DNA of 64,000 bases from Raineyella fluvialis (lineage in GTDB: Bacteria; Actinomycetota; Actinomycetes; Propionibacteriales; Propionibacteriaceae). Location: the NCBI RefSeq assembly GCF_009646095.1, contig NZ_CP045725.1, forward strand, positions 1,674,001 through 1,738,000. The letters run 5' to 3'. The position numbers and the translations under genes are program-made. This document shows positions 52,090 to 61,900 of the stretch, one piece after another (positions within the stretch are counted from its first letter, which is position 1; each line of letters opens with the position of its first letter). Under the pieces are notes generated by a model, which ran no database searches, was not told where the DNA came from, and saw only the letters and a list, made by a program, of their open reading frames with translations.

Positions 52090-52856
52090 GCAGCCTGACC
52101 GTCGACCGGATCCGCGCCAACGCGACCCGGCTGGGCCTGACCCACCTCACCGACACGATCACCGAACTCACCGACCGGGCCGAGACCGCCCAGATGGGCT
52201 ACCTGGACTTCCTCGACCTGCTGCTGGAAGAGGAAGCCGGGATGCGCGAGGCCCGCCGGTTCACCAACGCACTGAAACTGTCCGGCCTGCCCCACCACAA
52301 ACGCCTCGACGAGTTCGACTACGCATTCCAGCCCGACCTCGAGCCCCGCAAGATACGAGACCTCGCGACCCTGGAGTTCGTCCGCGCGAAGTCGAACATC
52401 GCCCTCCTCGGCCCGCCCGGGGTCGGGAAGACGATGCTCGCCGTCGGCCTGGCCGTCGCCGCCTGCCAGGCCGGGTTCTCGATCTACTTCACCACCCTCG
52501 ACGACCTCGTCCGCCGGCTACGGACCGCGGAGACGACAGGCCGGTTCAACCGCCAACTCCAGACCTACCTCCGACCCTCCGTCCTCGTCGTTGACGAGGT
52601 CGGCTACCTCCCCTTGGACCGCGACGAGGCGAACATGCTGTTCCAACTCGTCTCCCGCCGCTACGAACGCGGCTCCCTGATCATCACCAGCAACAAATCC
52701 TTCGTCGAATGGGGCAGCGTGCTGGGCGACGAAGTCCTCGCCACCGCCATCCTCGACCGCCTCCTGCACCACTGCGACGTCATCACCATCAACGGCCCCA
52801 GCTACCGACTCAAAGACCACCACGCCCTCGTCAACGACCCCGACCACCTGACATGA
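52086..52856 (+). CDS. istB: IS21-family ATPase IstB
   Basis: 256 residues, AAA+ helper of IstA that forms target-bound oligomers and licenses transposition. Walker A is LLGPPGVGKTMLAVGLAVA, Walker B is SVLVVDEVGYLPLDRDEAN, and sensor-type LIITSNKSFVEWG follows. The GTG start overlaps the istA stop, giving coupled translation. Normal length (about 250) and intact. Confidence 0.95.
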   Translation: MSSLTVDRIRANATRLGLTHLTDTITELTDRAETAQMGYLDFLDLLLEEEAGMREARRFTNALKLSGLPHHKRLDEFDYAFQPDLEPRKIRDLATLEFVRAKSNIALLGPPGVGKTMLAVGLAVAACQAGFSIYFTTLDDLVRRLRTAETTGRFNRQLQTYLRPSVLVVDEVGYLPLDRDEANMLFQLVSRRYERGSLIITSNKSFVEWGSVLGDEVLATAILDRLLHHCDVITINGPSYRLKDHHALVNDPDHLT

Positions 52857-53562
52857 TGACCACGCCGGAACCGACACGTCAGCCCGTACTCAACACGACA
52901 CGTCAGGCAGTACCCCGACACCTGGCTCGCCGACCAGACCGCAGCGTTCCGCGCCCGGGTGGAGGTCGTCGCGATGGACGGGTTCACTGGCTTCAAGACC
53001 GCCGCTGTCGAGGAACTGCCCGACGCGGCGGAGGTGATGGACCCCTTCCACGTCGTCGCCCTCGCCGGAGACAAGCTCGACCAGACCAGACAGCGGATCC
53101 AGCAGGCCACCCGCGGGCATCGGGGCCGGTCGGGTGACCCGCTCTACGGCATCCGCCGGGCGTTGCGGACCAGCGCCGGCCTGCTCACCGACAGGCAGAT
53201 TGCCCGGATCGGAGCGGTGTTCGCCGACGACGCCCACGTCGCCGTCGAGGCCACCTGGGGCGTCTACCAGCGGGTGATCGAGGCCTACCGACAGCCGTCA
53301 CGGGCCGACGGCAAGCAGATGATGACAGCGCTGATCGCCTCGATCTCCCACGGGGTCCCGAAGGCGTTGGGTGAGGTGATCACGCTGGGACGGACACTGA
53401 AACGCCGCCGCACCGACATCTTGGCCTACTTCGACCATCCCGGCACCTCGAACGGGCCGACGGAGGCGATCAACGGCCGACTGGAACACCTACGCGGCAC
53501 CGCCCTCGGCTTCCGGAACCTTGTCCACTACCGGCTACGAGCACTGCTCGACACCGGGGGCT

Positions 53563-54378
53563 TCAGACCCCGACTCCACTCTCTTTTGTGAAGAGCCGGT
53601 TAAGAAAGTAGGCTGGATGGTGACGAAGGTACCTAACAGTGGTTCTCGGATTTAGTTTGCGAGCCCGAACCTTCGCGAAAGATTTCCATGCGTCTGTGCC
53701 TAGTCCACGATTCCCCATTCCTCTCCAGGCATTACTCCTGAACTGGCCGGAGCGTGCGACGGCGCCGAGACCGAAGGATGCGGCGGTCCAGATAGTGTCC
53801 GCGGCCATCGCACGGCCGCTGCGTCGTATGGCCTGTCCCCACGTGCCGCCTTGCTGGTGGGCTGCTGCCACGGTCGTCACAGTTCGGACACCCCAGGCCA
53901 CCGCCGTGACTGCTGCACACGTAATGAGTCCTCCGACGATACAACCCACTGTCTGGGCAACCCCCAGCGCTGGAGTGACCCACCCCTGATTCTTCACCAG
54001 CCAATTCAGTATTCCGGTTCCCTCGAGATCAAATTCGTTCACCGGGTCGTTGGCGTAGGCGTAGTTGTTGTCGGTGCCGCCTTCTTTCGGGTCGATGGAG
54101 AGGAATCGTCCCAGGGTGGCGATGTAGAGGCGGCCACCCATCCGGGGCATGCCCCCGGCGATCGGGCTGGTGTCGGTGTCGGTCATCTTCTGGTGCTGGC
54201 CGACGTAGCCGTAGGTCGTCCCGTCGGCCGTGTTGCGCGGCGTGCCTGTCACACCCTGCGCGCCGGCGGGTTGGGTGATCGGGGTGGGCAGGACTTCCCC
54301 GAGGGGCCGGTCGTGAACCCACTGATCGGGGCCCCGACGGCGATCGGAGCGCCACGGATCCAACTCACGAGAAGCCAC
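53563..54378 (-). pseudogene. Orphan RHS C-terminal module (displaced toxin), cut by ISL3
   Basis: From about 54,345 down, the DNA repeats the end of the main RHS gene: [40 protein letters not shown] and [20 protein letters not shown], then the shared TVGCIVGG...[15 protein letters not shown] segment. After GLGAVARSGQF it diverges: AWRGMGNRGLGTDAWKSFAK, then VRYLRHHPAYFLNR. There is no RHS core or start upstream; one base is also missing near 54302 relative to the main gene, and the 26 residues before GEVLP are out of frame. The last residues (LFTKESGVGV) are encoded by ISL3. This is a silent cassette, able to be swapped into the main gene by recombination. Confidence 0.75.
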
Positions 54379-54446
54379 ACTGCTGCGCTGACACTCGCTC
54401 AGGACTCGGTCGCCGAAAGATCCTCACACAGCCAGACCGCCAAGCG

Positions 54447-54923
54447 TCAGTCATCTTCAGAGGGATTTGGCAAAGCCCTCGCGGGAGCCTGTGCCGGAGC
54501 CCCAAACCTCAGCCGTGTCATCGCCGAATCGAACGCGAGTACCAGCACTGCAAGTCCGAAGAGGATTGTCACAAAGGGCGCAATCCACCACCTCCAGGGC
54601 GCACGATAGGCGACGCCATCTCGGCCTTCGTTGGGCGAGTACCACGCAGCCACTTCATCACCGACATCCTCGCCGGCCTCGTTGCCCAAAATTATCCTCG
54701 TCTTGACATACTTCACCCCCCTAAAGTCGCCCGAAACCGTGCAGACTTTCGTTGAGCAGTTGACCGTGGTAACAGTGAAGGTCCCCCACTCGCCAACCTC
54801 GCCGGCTTTTATCTGCACGCCCGCAGCAACGAATGCGGCGACACCTAGGGTGAGAAGAATGATCACGCCAACAGCTCGAAGGATTCGCACGATTCGAATA
54901 TAGAAGACACGGAAGCTAACCAT
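54447..54923 (-). CDS. Two-TM membrane protein in the RHS island, possible immunity
   Basis: 158 residues. An N-terminal span (AVGVIILLTLGVAAFVAAGV), an extracytoplasmic loop of about 70 residues with a likely disulfide pair (VNCSTKVCTVSG) and a VAAWYSPNEGRDGVAY segment, then a second span (WIAPFVTILFGLAVLVLAF) and a short tail. The WYSPN segment and topology are reminiscent of DUF3592-type membrane proteins. It differs from the PH-like immunity family nearby. Lying between toxin modules, it may protect against another, lost toxin. No firm family call. Confidence 0.5.
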   Translation of the reverse strand: MVSFRVFYIRIVRILRAVGVIILLTLGVAAFVAAGVQIKAGEVGEWGTFTVTTVNCSTKVCTVSGDFRGVKYVKTRIILGNEAGEDVGDEVAAWYSPNEGRDGVAYRAPWRWWIAPFVTILFGLAVLVLAFDSAMTRLRFGAPAQAPARALPNPSEDD

Positions 54924-54930
54924 TTTCCCA

Positions 54931-55122
54931 TCATCTCCGGCGTCTGTAATATCGTCGGGTGTTCAAAACGACCGCCTTTTGCTCAGTGAAGATTATGTAA
55001 AAGACAAGCGCTAAGGTAAGGAATCCACCTATGAGGAGCCATACGCGATCCAGCGCCGCACTGATGCTCAGCGTAAGCAGTGGGTAAATATTGAATCCCC
55101 AAACGACCGGTATGGGACGCAT
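54931..55122 (-). pseudogene. N-terminal remnant of an immunity-family gene
   Basis: 63 codons. RPIPVVWGFNIYPLLTLSIS, a second span (LIGGFLTLALVFYIIFTEQ) and VLNTRRYYRRRR track the N-terminal half of the immunity candidate at 55476-55955 (LPIPVIWGIFIYPVAALSAY ... VNLRRYWFRRVP). It stops there with the soluble half missing. A decayed copy. Confidence 0.55.
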
Positions 55123-55139
55123 CCTGTCAATTGTCAGAC

Positions 55140-55483
55140 AATGTCAATCCTTGAGCACCCGTCTCTACCCACTCGAACAGATTCGGCGATAAATCGGGGC
55201 CATCAATTACTTGGATCGACACCCTCGACTCATTCAGCCACTTCCTTTATCTAGCGCATCGAACGTGAATTCCGACGACGACGCTGATAGGCCACGCATC
55301 CAAAGGTTTAAGCAATGCGAAACTACCGTCATCGAGACAGACGTGCCCGATGTAGCGCTTGAGAAGAATCTCCGCAGCCCGATATGGGCCGAGTTTCACT
55401 TTTCGAATTATTGAATCGAGAAACTCGGCGAAACCAGGCCGTGAGCAACCGTTCTGTACAGGCCATAGCAATTTCTTAGTCAA
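55140..55483 (-). pseudogene. C-terminal remnant of an immunity-family gene
   Basis: The open part (55247-55483) contains AEILLKRYIGHVCLDDGSFA, matching TELALKGYNGYLLLDDGSFI of the intact neighbour. At 55,275 the frame slips: the other frame reads AYQRRRRNSRSMR, stop, IKEVAE, stop, matching PYQRRRLNSRPMRHIREVAA of the relative. So this is the decayed soluble half with several stops. It overlaps the end of the intact gene by eight bases, as expected after successive cassette insertions. Confidence 0.6.
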
Positions 55484-55955
55484 CCTCTGGCCACAGCTCC
55501 GGATCGTCGATAATTTCTAAAGGAACCCCCGCCCACGCAGCAACCTCCCTAATATGCCGCATAGGGCGAGAATTAAGACGGCGACGCTGATAAGGCCACG
55601 CGGCAATGTCGAGATGAATGAAACTCCCATCGTCGAGAAGAAGGTACCCATTGTACCCCTTAAGAGCGAGCTCTGTGACAATCTCACACGCCAATAGGAC
55701 TTTCCGGATTCGCACTCTCGGGACACGTCGAAACCAGTACCTCCGTAGATTCACTTCACCCAAGACAATTGATACCGATCCAAAGTAGAAGAAATATAGC
55801 GTAATCGTAGCCGTGAGCAACAGGACGCCGGGCAGCCAAGCCCTATTAATCAAGGCGTATGCACTGAGTGCGGCCACCGGATAGATAAAGATCCCCCAAA
55901 TCACCGGAATCGGGAGCGTGCCCAAGATCCTCGCCCCATGAATCGAAAAGTTCAC
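55476..55955 (-). CDS. Two-TM, PH-like immunity candidate for the main RHS toxin
   Basis: 159 residues. Two spans near the N-terminus (LPIPVIWGIFIYPVAALSAY and GVLLLTATITLYFFYFG) precede a cytoplasmic beta-rich part (SIVLGEVNLRRYWFRRVPRV, GYNGYLLLDDGSFIHLDIAA) ending REVAAWAGVPLEIIDDPEL. The soluble part resembles bacterial PH-like domains. The GTG start is seven bases after a perfect AGGAGGT that overlaps the RHS stop, 12 bp downstream, so toxin and protector are co-translated. This order (toxin tip, then immunity) is standard for polymorphic toxins. Function by position and by four related copies in the island; not shown by any known motif. Confidence 0.65.
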   Translation of the reverse strand: MNFSIHGARILGTLPIPVIWGIFIYPVAALSAYALINRAWLPGVLLLTATITLYFFYFGSVSIVLGEVNLRRYWFRRVPRVRIRKVLLACEIVTELALKGYNGYLLLDDGSFIHLDIAAWPYQRRRLNSRPMRHIREVAAWAGVPLEIIDDPELWPEVD

Positions 55956-55967
55956 TCTCTTGACCTC

Positions 55968-58900
55968 CTATCGGCGAATCCAGCCACGAATCCTCCGCCG
56001 CCAGCTGGAATAGAGCTTTGAAACAGATCCTCCATTGTTGTGCCAGTTGCCGTACCCCCAAGCAAGCGACCCTGCGCTGGTGTACGCGGTGACAATTGCT
56101 CCACCGTACCACCGCCCACTGGTCAATTTGCGAAACTCGGGCGTTTGCCTCCGTTTCTTGGTAAGGAAGCGGGACGGCTTTCCGAATTGTGCGTAGCGTG
56201 CGGCAACGCCGAGGCCAAAGGATGCGGCGGTCCAGATAGTGTCGGCGGCGATCGTTCGTCCGCTCCGTCGTATGGCCTGTCCCCACGTGCCGCCTTGCTG
56301 GTGGGCCGCTGCGACGGTCGTGACAGTTCGGACAGTCCACGCCACCGCCGTGACTGCCGCACAAGTAATAATTCCGCCCACGATACAGCCCACTGTTGTG
56401 GCGATCCCCAGCCCCAGTGAGATCGCCGTTCGATTCTTCACCAGAAAGTCCAGTATCCCGGTTCCGTCGAGATCAAATTCGTTCACCGGGTCGTTGGCGT
56501 AGGCGTAGTTGTTGTCGGTGCCGCCTTCTTTGGGGTCGATGGAGAGGAATCTTCCCAAGGTGGCGATGTAGAGGCGGGCTCCCATCTGGGTGATACCGCC
56601 GGTGATGGGGCTGGTGTCGGTGTCGGTGAGTTTCTCGTGTTGGCCGACGTAGCCGTAGCTGGTGCCGGCGGCGGTGTTGCGCGGCGTGGCTGTCACACCC
56701 TGCGCGCCGGTGGGTTGGGTGATGGGTGTGGGCAGGACCTCGCCGAAGGGGCCGGTCATGAACGCGCTGATCAGGGCGCCGAGGGCGTTGATGGTGGCGA
56801 AGACGTCACCGTGGAGGTTCGGCAGACTGTACGTAGTCGCACCGGCCCCGGTCGCGCCGGTGTCGATCGTGACCAGGACATCACCGGGCAGGGTGAGGTA
56901 TTTCTGCGTGACCGCCCCCGTCGCGTCGGTGAGGAAATCGGGGGTGTCGCCGGCGCCGGTGAAGCCGTATTTGACGAGGCTGGTCGTGGCGCCGTTCTGT
57001 CGGTGTTCGCGGGCGATGATGCGGTTCTGCGCGTCACGGGTGAACACCGTTTCCGTAGTGCCGGACGTGATGGCGGTGTTGCGGTCTCCGGCGTCATAGC
57101 CGAACCCGGTCCGGTGGCTCGTATCACCCAGACCGGTGGTGTTCCCGTGGCTGTCGTACTGCGCGTCGGTGAGGGTCGGGTCACTGCTCGACACGAGTTG
57201 GTCGGCGTTGTTGTAGCAGTATGTCGTCGCCTGCCCGTTCACGCTCAGGAGGGTCCGGTTGCCGTCCTTCCCCGCGTCATACCCGGGCGTGGCCGGGCAG
57301 CTGGCGTCTTGGGCGCCGAAGCCGTAGGCGAACGTGTTGGTGCCGATGGTCGCGCCGGTCAACCGGCCGGCCTTGTCATACGTGTAGGACTTCGCGGCGT
57401 CGAGCTCGGTACCGGTCCTGATGTCGCCACTCGTGTAACGGGTCACCTGGTCACTGAGTGTTTGGCCACCCGCCAACGTCCAGGTGTTCCCGTTCTCCCG
57501 GCCCAGGCTGTCGCGGGTGATACCGGACAGGCTCAGCCCGGCCGGGTAGCCGACCTTCTGGATCCGGCTGAACTCGTCATAGGTCACGCTAGCCATCGTC
57601 GCCGTGTCGAGCTTCTGGGTGGTCAACCTGTCGAAGGAGTCGTACTCGAAGGTCTCGCTGCCGACCGGGCTGGTACGGCTCGTCAACTTCCCGAACGTGT
57701 CGAACGTGTTCGTGGTGACCTTACCCATCGCGTCCGTGTACATGATGGTGCGGCCCAGCAGGTCGTTCTCCACCGTGATCGTGCCCGCCTCATCGGTCGT
57801 CGCGATGACCAGAGGATTCCCACCGACCGCGTAATCGTTGGTGATCGTACGCCCCGCCAGCGTCTGACCGTTCTCGCTGCGAGAGGGAACGACGATGGTG
57901 GTAACCCGACCCCGCGCGTCGTACTGCGTGCACGTCCACGCGTCGTTGTTGTACCTGGTCGCGACGACGTCGCCGGACTCGTTGTAGACCGTCTCGCTCG
58001 TGCGCCCGGTCGGCTCGGTCTTCCCCTTCGGCTGTCCGGCCTGGTGGAAGGCCTCGACCGTCGGCGTGCACGGATTGTCGGCGGTGTCGGTACCGGCGTA
58101 GTGGCGGTAGGTCGTCTTCGCCCCGCCGGGGAGCGTCTTCGACGTCTGGCGCAGGAAACCCGTGCCCGGGGCCTCGTAGCTGGCCTGGGCGGTGTAATTC
58201 AGACCGGCCGGATCCAGGGTCGTACTGGCGACCTGTCCGTAGGCCGGATTGGCGTACTGCGTCGAGCTCGTGACGTTGCCCGCCTGGACGTCGTAGGCGG
58301 TCGCGCTGGTGGTCAGGCTGTAGCCGGGCTTGATGTACTGCGCGACATCAGCCGTCTCCGTCCCCCCGGCCGGCGTCATATAGAGGGTGAAATCCGCGGT
58401 CGACCCGCCGAGGTGGTAGTAGTCGATCGACAGCCGGTGCGGCACCCCCACCGTGGTGGTGTTGTTGAGTGTGAAGGTCGGGTGGCTGCGTGAGGGGCCG
58501 TCGGTCCAGTCATCGATGACCACGGTGTCATTGATACTGACCCGCACCCCGCCGTCGGACACGACCCGGACACCCCAGTTCCCGCTGGTCGGCAGATACA
58601 GCTTGCCGATCATCCGCACACCCCAATAGTCCGAGCCCGACGCGACCGGTGACGACGTCCAACTCTTCGCCACCCGGGTGCTGCCCTCGACCAGGTTCGT
58701 CGTGTTCAGCAGCGGCGAGCCCTTCAACGACGTCAACCCCCCACCCGCACTCGACGTCCAGTTCGCGGTATTCGTCGCCCACAGGACACCGCCGGTGGAG
58801 GTGACCGTGGTGTTGCCGTCGTTGCCGACGATCACCCGGGAGGAGGATCCGCCCATGGTGTTCGTGGCCCACACCGCCGATCCGCCGTTGTAGAGGACGA

Positions 58901-61900
58901 GATTGCCGTCCGGCTGCATGGTGAGACGATCCGAGGCGACGCCGTTCTTGCCGTTGGCCCAGATGGGACCGCTGGGGCCGTACAGGACGACGTTGCCGTC
59001 GGGCTGGTAGGTGAACCGGAAACGGCCGTCGGTCGACCACCGCTCCTGCCCGCGCGTCAGCGTCTCCCCGTTCGAGATCACGGAGCTTTCTCGCTGCGCG
59101 ATGGCCATGTAGGAGACGGCGGGCCCGTTGATCCCTTCGTCGTAGCCGGTCTTCGTGTGCGGCACATTGGGTGCCTGTGCCGCAACCGGCGTGCGGTCGG
59201 TACCGAACCACGTCGCCGGGGCGGGGCCGTAACTGTCGGTCGGCCGGTCTTCACCGTCATAGATGGTGGTGCTCTTCAGGCCCGTCGCGTCGGTCGCGGA
59301 CAGTTGTAGATCCTTGACCGGATCCCAGTCGGTCGTGTTCGTCTTCCCGGTGAGGTCGGTCTCGCTCGTGGTACGAAGGAGCGAATCGTACGCGATGCGC
59401 TTGCTGAACCCGTTCGGCTCGGATGCACCCGTCACGTGCATCTCAGCCTTTCCAGGAGAATAGGTCAGGGTGTGCTCAAGCCGGGAGTCAGTCGCCTGAC
59501 CTGCGGGTGCTTTGACCGATGTGATGCGGCCCAGGCTGTCATAGGACAGTTCGGAGGTGACTGTGGCGTCGTTGGCCCGCACCCCGGCCGCGATCGCGTC
59601 GGCCGCCACGCCATCGCGGATCGTGGTGATGCGGCCGACCGCGTCATACGCATAGTCGGTGATCTGGCCGCCAGGCGCGACGATCCGGACCAGATTGCCA
59701 TTGGTGTCGTAGTACAGGTTGGTGACGTCGCCATCGCTGGTCTTGAAGGCGCACAGGTCACCGACCGGCGCGTCCGCGAAGCTTGACACCAGGCCGAGCA
59801 GGCTGGACGGGTTGTTAGTCCCGTTCTTGTCACAGATGTTGTTCTCTTCGTTGATCCCCTTGTAGTACACCGTGGCAAAACGGGCACTCGTCACACCATC
59901 TTCGATACGCACGAGCCGAGACGGATCACCCGCATAGGTGTATTTCAGCGCCGCCGGCTGCCGGTCATCGGCAGGCGAGGTCAGGGAGGTCAGCTTCCCG
60001 GTGGCATCGAACAGGTAGGTCCGCCCATCGGTGTCGATGAAGGTGTAGGTGCTGTCGCCGTTCTTCGTCAGATTGCCATCTTCGTTGACCGGCGGCTTGT
60101 AGGCACCACCCGTGTAGGTGTATTCGTGCGTGCTTCCGGTGGAGTCCTCCAGGACGATCGAGTTGTACGACGCCCGGAGCCGCTCATAGCCGACGTTCCC
60201 GTCGACATCGAGCCCGAGCTTCCACTGATCCGGCAGAACATTCGCCCCGGGCGTCAACCACGTCGCAGGAATCTCCTGGTTGGAGAAACCGTTCCCTTGG
60301 ATCCGCAGATCCATCGCCGCCGTGCCACTGTGTTCATACCAGTCAATCTGGATCGGCACTGCCGTGTTCGCGGGAAGGGTGACACTGTTCCCCCAGAAGG
60401 TACCCGCCTGGTCGGTCCACCGGTCCAGCACCGTCTGCCACGACCCGCTGTTCACCTTGATCCGGATCCCGTCGTCGGCCAACGCGCCGAGCGTGTAGGC
60501 CCCTGTCGTGGGCACAGTGATGTAGCCCGTCCAGCGGGCCATGAAGTTGTCGGCCTGCAGCCCCTGAGCGGCACTGCCGACGTCGAAGTTCTGGTTCATC
60601 ATCGTGTCCTGGCGCGCCAGCATCAGGCGAGACGCGTCACCGGCAGCGGCGTCGAGGTCGTGGGCGTTCGCGTTGTCGGTGTAGTAGCGCCCCATCAGAC
60701 CGTAGGACCGTGACTGGTTCGACACGTCGGTGTAGAGCCAGTCCTGCGGCACGACCTGCTCACTCACCGCGCCCTTGACGTACAGACGCGCCGTGGCGCC
60801 TCCCGTGGCCTCCAGGAACTCGACACGGATCGGGACGACCTGCCCCGCGGTCAGACTGACCTGGCTGCCGTACTGGACACCACCGGCAGTGAACGGACTG
60901 TTGTAGACCTCGGCATTGCTCACCCAGATGCGCATCGCGTCGTCGTTGTTGCCACCGAATTGATAGCTTCCCGTCTGGGGAGCGACGAACTGGCCCGTCC
61001 ACCTGGCATAGAACCAGTCGGATTGAATGTTGCTGGCCGGGGACCCCTCGCCCCACTCGAAATCAACATTCTGGTCACGCCGCGACAACGTCGGCGACGA
61101 CGACGGGGCGCCGCTGGCGAAACTGTAGTTGGCGGCAACGTTCCAGTAGTCGCCGATCAGCCCCTTCTTCGCCCGGTTCGGTGTGTCGTAGGCCAGACTC
61201 AGCCCGATGTCACCGCCCAACGCGCTCATGGAGTGAGTGGCCGCCGACAGGGTCGCATTCCCCGTCGCCAGATCGGTCCCGACCGGACCGATCGTGTCAT
61301 AGCTCTGCGTGCTGTCCTTGCCCGTACGCAGATCAACCTTGAACCGGTGGACCGCGCCCTCGGTCAGTTGACTCGTCGCCGTGACGTCACGGGTATAGAC
61401 ACGCCAGTAATACGTCGTGCCGTCCTGAAGAACCCCGTCCGGCACCGACCAGGTGAAACTCGCCCCCCAGTCGGAGTTGATGACCGCCCCGCTCTTCCCG
61501 TCGGTGTTCGTCGCCACGCTGAAGCGATACTGCACAGCACCATCCGGATCCGTCACCGGCGAGACCTTCAACGTCGGCTGGGTGTCGACGACGACCTGCC
61601 CGTCCGCCGGCGCGACAACCGTCGCCTCAGGAGTCGGCGAATCGTAGTTGATGGTGGCTACGATGCTCTGATACGGCTTGTACGTCGTATAGGAGCCCTC
61701 CTCCCCCCAGAAGCTCCAGATCGCACCCCAGTCGTTGTTGTCGATCGTCTGCTGTAACCCGCCGGTGAAGTCGATGTCAAAATCTGTCGCCTGGCCACTG
61801 GACGCACCGACCTGCGTACCCTGACACGAGTAGCCCCAGCAGTTGGCGTGTCCCATGGTGATCCAACGGCCATTCGTGTCACCGCCGATACCGGCCTTGA

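Larger units (their letters stand above)
50553..52920. mobile_element. IS21-family element nested in ISL3 (2,368 bp)
   Basis: The ends are TGTCGG...CCGACA with long imperfect terminal repeats (about 47 bp, left beginning TGTCGGCGTACGACCTCATG, right in reverse complement beginning TGTCGGGGTACTGCCTGACG). The left end has a repeated TACGACCTSATGTGT motif, typical multiple transposase-binding sites of IS21. A 5-bp target duplication CCTGG lies at 50548-50552 and 52921-52925. The element carries intact istA and istB. Confidence 0.92.
49863..53591 (+). pseudogene. ISL3-family transposase, split by IS21
   Basis: The N-terminal part is 49863-50552 and the C-terminal part 52926-53591; together they would give 451 residues in one frame. 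The zinc-binding N-terminus is [12 protein letters not shown] and [10 protein letters not shown]. The DDE residues lie in [20 protein letters not shown] and NGPTEAINGRLEHL. The insertion falls after KAW; the literal frame then reads into IS21 and stops at 50594. The copy at 62899 shows the unbroken sequence across this point ([11 protein letters not shown]). This copy cannot make full-length transposase. Confidence 0.9.
49777..53597. mobile_element. ISL3-family element, copy 1, carrying a nested IS21-family element
   Basis: The terminal inverted repeats begin GGCTCTTCGCAGTTGAGGGTG (left; 16 of 21 bases match) and, read from the right end, GGCTCTTCACAAAAGAG. Both sides carry an exact 8-bp duplication GGTTAAGA (49769-49776 and 53598-53605), the size usual for ISL3. 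The element would be about 1,448 bp without its 2,368-bp IS21 insert and 5-bp duplication. It sits inside the orphan RHS toxin gene. A second copy begins at 62813. Confidence 0.92.

Noticed and set aside
49777-53597. ISL3 plus IS21 read as a single 3.8-kb transposon with cargo
   Set aside because: IS21 has its own ends and a 5-bp duplication, and the second ISL3 copy lacks it, so it is a nested insertion rather than cargo.
56500-58500. 618-codon plus-strand frame antisense to the RHS gene
   Set aside because: It mirrors the regular RHS repeats of the minus strand and shows no family motif.
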